The notes below the pieces were generated by a model. It searched no databases and had not been told where the DNA came from. It saw nothing but the letters and a program-made list of their open reading frames with translations. Shown one piece after another: positions 20,711 through 31,200 of a stretch of DNA of 64,000 nucleotides; the stretch's first letter is position 1; every line of letters starts with the position of its first letter. Both the position numbers and the translations under genes were made by a program. The DNA lies in contig RPFO01000189.1 in NCBI GenBank assembly GCA_009746045.1, forward strand, positions 358,137 through 422,136. Reading direction: 5' to 3'. The DNA is from Mesostigma viride. Taxonomy: Eukaryota > Streptophyta > Mesostigmatophyceae > Mesostigmatales > Mesostigmataceae.

Positions 20711-21285
20711 AGTCCTGCTGCAATGTGGGTGATGGCGGAGTGGATGGAGGTGTCGGCGTGTGAGGAATGGGCGTGGTGGGTGGCGAGGTGGTTGTGGACA
20801 GGGTTGAGGGCAGCGTTGAGGAGGGAGGGGAGGTGATCGAAGCAGGTATTGACGACTTGCTTAGCGGTGATGCCGATGGCGGCAGCAACAGTGGGGTCGG
20901 CTCCCAGGTCCAGAGAGGCCTGGCATGACAAAGCGCTCAAGGGCGCTGTCGGATAGACGGGAGCACCTCCACCAGACTGCGAGGCAGAGGCCGGTGTCGT
21001 CGGGGTTGTCGTGGAGAAAGTCCGACAGAAGGGTAACCTGTTGGTTGCAGTCCCGGATCTCGCACTTTTTCTCGGCAGCCAGGTGCAGGATGGTGAGGGC
21101 GGCAGCTCGGGACAGGCGCATGATGGCGTTAAGGCCTGGCCATTTGCCAGGTAAAAATGCGGCAGCTTCCTCGGCAGAAAAGGCCTCCTCGCGGGTATCC
21201 ATGGCAGGGTCGCTGTTCGGCGGAGCGGTGGAGCACTTGGAGCGGCTCCATGGATGCTGACAGTGGCGTCCGGCATAGCGTGCAA
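19680..21285 (-). pseudogene. LINE-A ORF1 (RNA-binding protein), interrupted
   Basis: On the minus strand the N-terminal part (21,202-20,861) reads GKWPGLNAIMRLSRAAAL and then a Leu-rich stretch. A poly-Gln tract of about 16-18 residues is encoded by the CTG run at 20,662-20,711. An RRM-like segment (20,504-20,330) follows, with IVVRGVPSNVNDARLGTYLR then VVIKTARRLGGPTAPVLVEF. The C-terminal domain begins LHDTQLSIDDYYTPEQLR, where a 166-bp insertion splits it. Its end resumes at about 19,985-19,910 (IYARLFNGVFIIRING) after one more frame change. This is the layout of L1-type ORF1p: coiled coil, RRM, C-terminal domain. Frameshifts and the insertion make it non-functional. Confidence 0.75.
20071..20236 (-). 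mobile_element. 166-bp retroposed insertion with (CTTA)n tail and 12-bp target duplication
   Basis: GCCTCAGCTGCT occurs at 20,059-20,070 and 20,237-20,248. Between them is a 166-bp segment whose left end, the 3' end on the minus strand, is (CTTA)n at 20,071-20,135. Skipping it makes the ORF1 reading frame of LINE-A continuous across the join. Size, tail and duplication fit a SINE or a severely 5'-truncated LINE inserted by target-primed reverse transcription. Confidence 0.8.
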
Positions 21286-21286
21286 T

Positions 21287-22430
21287 TAATTAATTAATTA
21301 ATAGACACGTGACTGCGTCACGTGAGCATAAGTCCTCAGGGGGAGGGGAACATGGGATGGAATGGATGGTATAATAAGCTATCTAGGTCCTAGTTACAGG
21401 GGTGTGGGCACCGCGGCCCGAATCAGCGCTATGAATGCCATACTTGGTCACACGCGGAGCCCCCACAGGCTTTGGGGTGGTCTCCTTCATCACTACTTGC
21501 CATCTATCCTTGCGCACCATCTGCCTCCATTATTATTACAGACAAACCAGGAGGCTGCCCGGGCGTGAGCCCGTCACGTCTAGTGTAGCACATGTCCATG
21601 CAGAGTCTATCACGAAAAGTCCACGGGTGGCGACCCTGCCGCGCGCGGCCGGGGGCACGCCAGGTGAGGACATATCGTCCAGGCTGGGCGGTCTTGGTGC
21701 CAGCTAGTCTATCTGATGTATCTACCTGATCTGTGCGGGCCAGGTGCCCGGCTAGGCCCAGGCGCCTGTGTGCCTAATAATGTGGGAAACATAGGGCAAA
21801 TCAGCGTACAAATCCTCATTACTAATGTGCAAACCAAAGGGGATGTTAAGGGCCTTGCGCAGCATCTGGGTGACGGCGCCGTCGAGTCGTTGCTCCAGCT
21901 CCTGCGTCAGTGTCCACGTCTCCGCGCCGTAGGTCAGGATCGTCAGAATGACGACCTTGAAGAGGTCTCGCTTGACGATCCGGGGTAGGGCGGGGTTGCT
22001 CCACCAGCGGCGGTGGTCATGGAGGTGCACCCACGCCATGCCGATCCGTGTCGTCATGTCGTCCTCGCAGTCGGGAAGCCAACTGCCGAGCAGCTTGAAG
22101 CGGCCTGAAGGAGGGTAGTTGACCTCGGCATCGTCTAAGAGGCGGAGTGTGGGTGGGGGCCCTGCCATGCCGAGGGCCAGGGCCTCCGTTAGCGTGCAAG
22201 GGTGTTTCCAATGATGCCATGGCTTCATCAGCGAGTTGGTGCAGGGCCGCGGACGCTTGTGATTGCTGGGATGAGTCGTATTGAATCCGCCATATCGAGC
22301 TGAAAAACAGCGATATTTGCTGGGCAGGGCGGTGCCGGTATCTTCGGAAATATTGAGCGATAGCTGTAGAAAGTTATATCAGCGTGTTCGTCTTCAAAAG
22401 ACAAATCTAATGCAACCAACCCGATGAAAG
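21287..22430 (-). mobile_element. LINE-B: 3' part of ORF2 plus 3' UTR, 5'-truncated
   Basis: 22,228-21,752 encodes the C-terminal RT region: FKLLGSWLPD, LFKVVILTILTYGAETWTLT, LRKALNIPFG. The C-terminal end (MVRKDRWQVVMKET-like) lies at about 21,520. The 3' UTR ends with the hairpin CACGTGAC-GCA-GTCACGTG (21,306-21,325), the sequence TCTATTAA, and an ATTA-repeat tail (21,287-21,302) abutting the 5' end of LINE-A ORF1. The same 3' region recurs at 36,071-36,145 plus 37,460-37,830. The segment 22,280-22,328 resembles 6,294-6,342 in LINE-A. Confidence 0.75.
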
Positions 22431-23690
22431 TTCATGGCCGGAGTCAAAAGTTATGAGCATTCTCGTATATTGCATTCCGTCACCGAGAGAGTGGACGCGG
22501 CACAGAAACGATCGTCTTTTGGCCAACTTTGGTTGGTCCTATTATCCAAATGTCTTGATAAACCAATGGTATTATTGCATATTCTGAAAGCCCTTGAAGT
22601 GTAGATATTCCTAGTACTTGGGTTGAGGGTATTTGGAGTTGTGGTCTAAGAGTTATGATTTTTTTTCATTTTCAGGGGTCAAAAAACCAAAAAAAGTGCT
22701 GGCGGACCATGGGTTAATTGATTGATTAAAATTAAATAATTAATTAATCAATTAATTAAATAATTAATTAGTCGGGGTAAAATTGGCTCTTTTTTAGCAA
22801 ATTTAGCAAATTAGCAAATTAGCGGAGGCCGGGGGGCGAGATTAATTAAGAGGTACCTTGAAATTAAATAAGAGGCATGCCTCTATCGAGATATATTTGA
22901 TCAGGCACTCCGCAAAGGTGAAAACCATTTGCGTTCAGTACCGGGCCGCGGAAAACGCGGAAAAACGCGATCTGCAAATGAATCCGACCGGAATCGAACT
23001 GGGGACCTCTCGCACCAATTTTGCTGACTATAGGACGGACGTCTCCGGTTACCATGGCATCGCCAACTTACACCTACAGTCATCCGCAAAAGTTCGAGAT
23101 ATATGTTTGAAGGCGAGTTTCTATTGGCGTTAATTTGTAGTATTGTACGACAACTGTCAAGGGTGACGGAAAGTACTGAAATCGCGGAAGTGTCGCGGGG
23201 ACGTTTCTACTTTCTAGATCGATTGCGCATTCGATGGTTAAGAGGCAGAGGTGCGGTCGACTGGCAGTACTGTACGACGGTGTTGGACGGAATTTCCGGT
23301 TAGCGATGCGGTATAAAGCTTTGCATGTCACGTTGTCGGATCTTAGCCCTTGCGTCGCGCTATGCTGTGGCGAACTTATTCTCCGCCGTCAGATTGCGCC
23401 GTCGATGAGCGTCGATGCTCGTCGATGAACCCAACGCAAGCCATGTGACGGAAAGAAGTAAAAATTGGTGCGGCGGCCTCTAAGGCTGAGTTTGGTAAAG
23501 TACGGAACTTGTGGCCCGGCGACTCCGCGTCGAGCAGTCCGCAGGTAGTCCGCCGGCGTTAATTTGTTAATTTTGTTAATTTGTAAACTGGGGACAACCT
23601 AGTCAGAAAAAAAAAGTCCAAAATCAGTTAATTCATTAAGTTAATCAATTAATTAAGTTAATCAATTAATTATTTAATTAATAATTAATT
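22431..23690. other. AT-rich intergenic stretch with short palindromes
   Basis: No gene recognised. It contains ATTAATTAA-type simple sequence (22,715-22,775 and 23,620-23,722), the palindromes AAGGTACCTT-like (22,849) and AGAGGCATGCCTCT (22,871-22,884), and a segment near 23,266-23,305 that resembles 61,074-61,112. A tRNA B-box-like motif lies on the minus strand near 22,990 without a cloverleaf. Confidence 0.5.
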
Positions 23691-23723
23691 AATCAATTAA
23701 TCATTTAATTAATTAATTAATAG

Positions 23724-24535
23724 GTCATGGCATGTTCACCCATCTTTCTAGGAATGTCCTTGGGGCCAGGCCAGGTCAGGATTTGCCGCCCTGGCTGGCC
23801 AAGCCGCTGGGGGCCGGCCAGACTGCGGTCGGTGTCTACCTGACTGGCGCGAGCAAGATGTCCCGTACGAATGCTATCCTACGCTGTCAAATCTCGGCCG
23901 AAATGCGAGGCATACCCTAGTACCAAGATTCCAAAGACCTATGTGTGGAAAACCCTACGTTCAGGGCCTGGCAGAGCATCCTGGTTACCGTGCCGTTCAG
24001 CCGTGTGGCCAGCGTGTCCGTGAGCGTCCATGCCTCGGCGCCATAGGTGAGCACCGTGAGGACCAGGACCTTGAAGAGAAAACTGCAAAGCTGCCTGGCA
24101 ACCCTAATACCGCACACTAGCCTTCCTGGGTCACCCAGACCGCAATTAAAATTAAATTAAATTAAATTATAACATGACTCCGTTGGGATATATCATGTAG
24201 CACGTATTCCCTTGCTGGATGGATGGAGGTGGGCGAAGCCGCGAAACCGAACTAAGCTAACTCTAAGCTAATCTAGAAAACCCTAACTATGCTACTCAGC
24301 AAAGCGCCCCTTCCTTTTAGGGGGAGGAGGCTTGCCCACAGGGGCCGGCGCGTGAGCCTGGACAATCGTCTTCCACCTCTTGTTCTGCATAGCAGTCCAA
24401 GCAAGAGAGAGGGAGTGAATGCGGTGTTCAAACGTAGCTGGGACCACTAGGTCGGCCAGCAACTGCTGTGTATAGGTCATGGCAGGTTTACCCATATTCT
24501 AGGAATGTCCTTGGGGCCAGGCCAGGTCAGGATAT
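23724..24535 (-). mobile_element. LINE fragments (RT C-terminus; ORF2 end plus 3' UTR)
   Basis: 24,117-23,917 encodes FKVLVLTVLTYGAEAWTLTD and RLNGTVTRMLCQALNVGF, the C-terminal RT region also seen in LINE-B. 24,495-24,292 encodes a Trp/Lys-rich LINE ORF2 end (AWTAMQNKRWKTIVQ ... KRKGRFAE, stop). It is followed by a short 3' UTR with ACTCCGTTGGGA (24,178-24,190, plus strand), as in the 34.7 and 36.2 kb elements, and an (AATTA)n tail at 24,144-24,170. 23,724-23,785 and 24,475-24,535 share a 60-bp segment. Several 5'-truncated copies are stacked here. Confidence 0.6.
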
Positions 24536-25226
24536 ACCGCAATGGGCAGACCGCAATGGGCTAGCATAACGACCGTCAAGAATTGGCATATATTACACAG
24601 TGACAGCACAGCTTTCGCTTGGAGTAGCTGGATGGACTCGATACTTCCAAGCAAACCACTTGCCGCCACATGTGGCGACATCACTCCACGTATTCCAGGA
24701 CCTCTTGTTGCACATCGAGGGGCCCCCTTTAAAGCAGCATGGGAAGTAGGATGGCTGGTGGGCATAGGCCTTGGTGGTGGTGCCTGCATGGATGGACATG
24801 ACACGCATACCATACATAGGCAAGGTTGGACATGCAGAATAGGCGAGCCCGTGATAACCAGGTTGACATGATGCGCATCATCATGAAGTTGTCCCACACA
24901 TTTTGACCATGACTGATTCCAGACAGAGTTATTCAAAAAATAGTAGTAGCAAATCTTCACTCTCACTAGCCGGCGTCATCACTAGCAGGAAACACTTCAT
25001 CACTAGTTACTGCTGCACGATACAGTGACGCTAGCAGACTATTTCCCGCTTGGCGGTCCCAGATGTATGCAGTAGCGACCGTGGCAGACCATACTGAACA
25101 TAGCTGCAGACTAGTCCGCATTCCCTGACAACAGCCCGCTACTGGCCATTAGGCAGGCTTGCGCGTCGTACACGACAGACATGTTGGCACGGGTGCTCAT
25201 GCAGGTCATCTCACTTCCCACATCTC

Positions 25227-28200
25227 TTATTCGCTAGCTGAAAGTAACATGAGCATGGCATGGCAAAGTGCTGTACTGGCACCGGGTGCTCAAACATGTG
25301 GCATGGCAAAGTGCTGTACTGGCACCGGGTGCTCAAACATGGGGCATGGCAAAGTGCTGTACTGGCACCGGGTGCTCAAACATGGGGCATGGCGTGGCAG
25401 CCATACAATAGCTGCGCTGCACACAATCCATTGAACCACCAAGTATGAAGGAGCAGCGCACAGCAACATGCATGCGGCGTGGGTGCTCGTGCACGGAGAC
25501 AGCATGTCCATCGTGCCACACAGGATGAAGGAGCAGAGGAGGAAGGAGTACCACACGCACCGCACAGGATGAAGGAGCAGTGCAGCGCGGCGAACAGGAT
25601 TACGAGCGAGCAGTAGACGTAGACCACCGTCAGCAGGACGATGACGTAGTTGTCCCAGCGGCTCCACAGCGACGCACCCGGGTGTAGCCTGCAGCGAGAA
25701 AGAGAGCGTGAAGGTTCGGGGGTGAGTGTGAGGTGTGGGGGGGAATGTGTGAGGTTCAAGTGGAGGACAGGCAAAGGTGAAGGGTAGGCGTGAAGAAGGG
25801 GAGAGACTGAGCCCATTGGCCAGGGGGTTATAGTGGGGAACCCGAGACTGCTGCATGGGGGCCCGAGCAACCAGCATGTGCAGCACTTAGCCTGGAAAAC
25901 AACCAAGTCAGTCCTCCAAGCTGTTACGTGGTCCCCGTACCTCACCACATCCATGCTTGTCCACGCAGCAAGTGCCGCGGCAACAGTGGCATGAAAACCA
26001 GCAAAGCAAGCAGAGCGTGGGCAGGCAACAAAGCACAGGAGAGGGGGGCAGAAGTCAACACAAACAACAACGATTACACACACATACATACAACCATTAT
26101 TATCGCGCAGTTAGTATTGATCACGCGGCAATCCAGGGAGCCACTCACGTCTGGTCGGTGAGCCTTCGCACGGTGATGATGGCGGCCGCCGCCATCCAGA
26201 TGGACAGCTGGCGGTGGATAATGAAACCGCCAGTACATGGCAGGGCAGCCAAGGTGGGCGTCCAACATTCAAACAGCAAGGCCACCAGAGGGCAGGGAAA
26301 GCACACGCACAAGGAGTAAGCAAGGGGCGTGTCCGCTCGTGTGCAAGCCCCACCTGACCCAAAGACCAATTCCGCTCGTGCGCATGCCCCATCCAAGAAC
26401 TAGGAAATAGCCAGAGAGCCGACAATCGGCGAAGTGAAATCCCAGTTGCAGGCACATCTCAATTAGCAGAACAAAATGCCAGCCTGGGGTGAACAGGCGC
26501 ACCACACGGGTGCCTCAGGACAGAGAATCTTGCGGCCAATGCAGCTTTTCAAGGTACCGTCGCACAAAAATGAATTAGAACCGTTGCCTTCTTTTGATTG
26601 ACTTTTTTTGTAATTACAATTACGGTTATGGCCGCACAACAAACACACACACACACACACACCATGTACAACAAGCCAGGACCCCAGTACAGAATACCCG
26701 CCAGTGACAAGCTCAACCGCAATAGCGCGCACAAACAGCCACTTGAACGCAAGAACGCTGGGCTCCTACTGGGCACACGTGCGTCCGTGGGGCTTCCTCC
26801 CACCACCACCCCCTTCCCCCCATACCCCCCCCCCCCCGCCCGCCCGCCCCCCCGCCCGCCGCCCGCCCGCCCGCCGCCCGCCCGCCCGCCCGCCCGCCGC
26901 CCGCCGCCCGCCCGCCCGCCCGCCCGCCCGCCCGCCGCCCGCCCCCGCCCGCCCGCCCGCCGCCGCCCGCCCGCCCGCCGCCCGCCCGCCCGCGCCCGCC
27001 CCCCCGCCCGCCCGCCCCGCCCGCCTGCCCGCCCGCCCGCCCGCCCGCCTGCCCGCCGCCCGCCCGCCCGCCGCCCGCCCGCCGCCCGCCCGCCCGCCCC
27101 CGCCGCCCGCCCGCCCGCCCGCCCGCCCGCCCGCCCGCCCGCGTCCGCCCGCCCGCCCGCCCGCCCACCCACCCACCCACCCACAGTAACAATGCTCCAG
27201 CAACGCCCTGTCGAAAAGAAACAAGCGACCAATGCTTACACGGCCGACACAATGCAAAGACCCTCACAAACACGGACACACACCAGCACGCATACACACG
27301 CACAAGCACACACACACACACACACGCACACACACGCACGCACACACACACACACGCACGCACGCACACACGCACACGCATGGACACACATCCACTGTAC
27401 TGTACTATAGTGACCGCACGCGCGCGCACCCACCAGCGAGACGCTCCAGAGGAAGAGCAGGAAGAAGCAGTGGTTGCCGCGCGCGACACAATTGCCAATC
27501 ACGCCGCAGTGGTGGTCGTACCGCTGGGGGTATGGGAGGGGTATGGGGTACGGGGTACGGGGGTCGATGAGAGGACAAACAACGACAGGCGGAAGCAAAG
27601 GACGTTAGCCATGCCGGCGATGGCGAACAGTGAAGGAAAGGGAGGTGCAAGCACGAGTAATAAGGTGAAGGAAAGGCAGGCTTATAAAAAGCAAAGTAAG
27701 AAGCAAAACTAATGAAGGGATAGGCGAGAGATCAAGGGGGGGGGGTGTAGTGGCGGAACAAGGCTAAAAGTAGACGTCCTGAAATCACCAAAACAACCCT
27801 TTCAACGAAAAAGCTTCCTAAAATCACCCTTACACTTACAAAAAAAAAATATCTTAGAATAACCCTTACAATTTCAAACTCAAACAGCAGTCAACTCCCA
27901 CCCACTGTGAACCTTGTCTAGCACAGCAGACACGCGAACTTGGAGGGGCTGCGGGGTGTGGCGGGTGACATTGGTTCATTAATTAATTACTTGAAACACG
28001 CGAATGCAAAACCAACCACGTGGGTAGTGATAGTAAAATCTTGGATCCTTCCCACAACCAGATGTGGCTTTGGTCCCGAGACCCGCGGTGCATGCAGGGA
28101 CTTCGGTCAAGAGACAGGAAAGGGCCGACCTGTTTGTGGGTGCGGGTGTACCCACAAACAGCCAGGCCGCGGTTCCGACACATAACCTGTACTAGTAAGA

Positions 28201-31200
28201 GGACGCATCAATTACTAAACATCGCATAAACTATGTTTCATTTGCGCCAGCTGCGCGTCCCCCCCCCCCCCCCCCCCCACGCATGGCTGTAGGTATGCTG
28301 ACTGGAGGTGCAGCGAATGACTCTCGGTTTGTGTACGCCTACAGTCAGGAGACTTACAGTCACTCACGTAGCACTTAACGCTGCTGACCTCCAATGACTA
28401 TGCCTGCTGCCACTCCTGTCCGACCACTGACCGCTGCTGTCCCCTCCCTACAGTGACCCTCACCTCCCTACAGTGACCCTCACCTCCCAACAGCGACCCT
28501 CGCCTCCCTAGAGTGACCCTCACCTCCCTACAGTGACCCTCACCTCCATACAGTATCCGCACGTGCTGCAGTGGGAGACCCCCGCCGTGCGCCACAGGTG
28601 GCAGCTGCTGCAGTACCGCTCCAGCTCAAACTCATTCTCGTCTAGGTCATCGTCCACGTTCACCCCTTGGCCAACCTCCCGCCGCCGCCACCGCGTCCAT
28701 TGTCCCCTCGGGTCTAAAGAGAGCCCGATCACGGTGTCCGCAGGGTACAGGGTGGCCGAGGGGGTGGTGCGGCCTCGGCGGGCACGCCCATTGCTGCTTC
28801 CCCCATAGTCCCGCACGGCCAGCGCCGCGAGGTCGCGCTCTCGGCCGCGTATTTGTGCCTCAAGGGCCGCGCGGTGGCGGTTGGCGTACGTCACGTCCGG
28901 GTCTGCCAGGTGGTGCGCCCACGCGGCACCGTGCCGTGTTGTCGATGTTGTCCATGATGGCGTCAAGGTCGTGGTGGCGTTGTGACCACATGACCCATGA
29001 CCGAAATGACAAGAAATGGCCATTGCAGGCCAAAAAGACCGGGCAAAATGAGTACCCAGAGGTTTTACGTGCCCAGGGGAATTCAGCGATGAAAACTTTA
29101 AACAAGCAGCAAAGGAAGTTTAACCAGCAAAGAAAGTTTTACCAGCAAAGAGTTTGACCAGCAAACAGCGAACACCGACGTAGAACAGCGTAGATGAAGA
29201 GGCGGGTGCATAGCCTGCTGAGGACGCAGGAGGCACGCGCACCCGTAGGGGGGCGCAGAACCCACTACATAGGCCGCGAATGCCAGTAGCTTTGTGCTGG
29301 ATACCCCATGCATGCGACGCGCATGAACATGCCACCGGTAAACGCACGGCATACCACATCTGCATATGGCCGAGAGAACTACTAGTCTGAGCACCATTAC
29401 CGCATCGTGGCCACATGAACCACCGCATCGTAGCCAAGGATGGCTCATGGCACTACCACACGGGAAAGCACCTGAGAGCATTTCCTGAAGCGCCCTGAGA
29501 CCTCCCGAAAGATCCATCCGATCTTATTGCTTGGAAACGTACACCACCGGTCGCACACGCGAGCGCTCACCTTTGGCTGGCAGCAGCGCCAGTCGCCTTT
29601 GGCTGCCAGTCGCCACCTTGTCACGCTCATCGCTAACCACCGTCGTAGAAAAAATCATGGCTGCAGGCTGAATATTTACCAGTATACACGACATCAAGCG
29701 TTTGAAAATGCCGGCTCACCTTCGTCTGGCAGCGGCGGCACCACACCCGGGTCCGCTTGGTTTACGGCGGCCAGAAAGAGCAGCGAGGAGAGCGCCAGCA
29801 CGCCGGCCACGCTGTACCAGGTCAACCGAAGCGACTCGTGGCCCATCTCAGGGATGCTGCGTGTGCATGTGGACATGTGGACATTAGGATAGGGCAAGCA
29901 AGCAAAGGGCAAGGGTGAACGAGGGCCGCGCTGTACCAGGTCAACCGAAGCGACTTGTGGACCATCTCAGGGATGCTGGGGGGGGGGGGGGGGGAAGTGG
30001 AGGGAGCAGGCGGGAGCGAAGGGCAAGGGTTAAATAAGCGGTCCTAACTAGTGAGCACGCTTGCATGAGGCGGCCCATCTCGGGGATGCTGCGGTGGCGG
30101 TGATGGTGGCTAGGTGCGGGCACAGAAGGGCAAGCAAGGGGGCCAAAGGGCAAGGTCAGGGGCAGCGATGATGTAATGTCACCAATCATAAGGTAGCACA
30201 CTTCCATGGCGTGGCCCATCTCGGGGATGCAGGGGGAGGGGGGGGGTGGGGGACGTGGGGGGGGCACTGAGGGCAGGCGTGGCGAGTCGCTGGAACATGC
30301 ATGCTGCGGTGTGGGCAGAGAGGGGGCATGAACGGGGGGAGGGGGAGGCTGGCAAAGGATACACCAGCATTCGAAAAGCAAGCAGAGAACCAACGAGTAC
30401 ACGCATGCTGCGGTGTGGGCGAGGAGCGCGGGCGGGTGTGGGGGAGGAGCACGGGCAGGTGTGGGCAAGGAGCTCGGGCGGGTGTGGGCGAGGAGCGCGG
30501 GCGGTTGAAGGCAAGGAGCGAGGGCGGGTGAAGGCAAGGAGCACGAGCGGGTGTGGGCGAGGAGCACGGGCGGTTGAAGGCAAGGAGCACGGGCGGGTGT
30601 GGGCGAGGAGCGCGGGCGGTTGAAGGCAAGGAGCAAGGGCGGGTGTGGGCGAGGAGCACGGGCAGGTGTGGGCGAGGAGCGAGGGCGGGTGTGGGCAAGG
30701 AGCACGGCGGGTGTGGGCAAGGAGCTCGGGCGGGTGTGGGCGAGGAGCGCGGGCGGTTGAAGGCAAGGAGCGAGGGCGGGTGAAGGCAAGGAGCACGAGC
30801 GGGTGTGGGCGAGGAGCGCGGGCGGGTGCGGGCGAGGAGCACGGGCAGGTGTGGGCGAGGAGCGAGGGCGGGTGTGGGCGAGGAGCACGGGCAGGTGTGG
30901 GCGAGGAGCGAGGGCGGGTGTGGGCAAGGAGCAGGGGCGGGTGAAGGCAAGGAGCACGGGCGGGTGTGGGCAAGGAGCGAGGGCGGGTGTGGGCAAGGAG
31001 CAGGGGCGGGTGTGGGCAAGGAGCACGGCGGGTGTGGGCAAGGAGCACGGGCGGGTGTGGGCAAGGAGCACGGGCGGGTGTGGGCAAGGAGCGAGGGCGG
31101 GTGTGGGCAAGGAGCGAGGGCGGGTGTGGGCAAGGAGCAGGGGCGGGTGAAGGCAAGGAGCGCGGGCGGGTGTGGGCAAGGAGCACGGTGGGTGTGGGCA

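Noticed and set aside
22970-23060. tRNA gene on the minus strand (B-box-like GTTCGATTCC near 22,990)
   Set aside because: No acceptor or anticodon stem could be folded by eye. At best it is a tRNA-derived SINE relic. tRNAscan-SE would decide.
26549-27498. Gly/Arg- and Pro/Ala-rich frames of 160-270 codons
   Set aside because: They are artefacts of the CCCG repeat inside a DHHC intron.
27780-27880. Telomere-like repeats (AACCCTTA-type)
   Set aside because: The copies are irregular and interspersed with unrelated sequence, and there is no tandem TTTAGGG or TTTTAGGG array.
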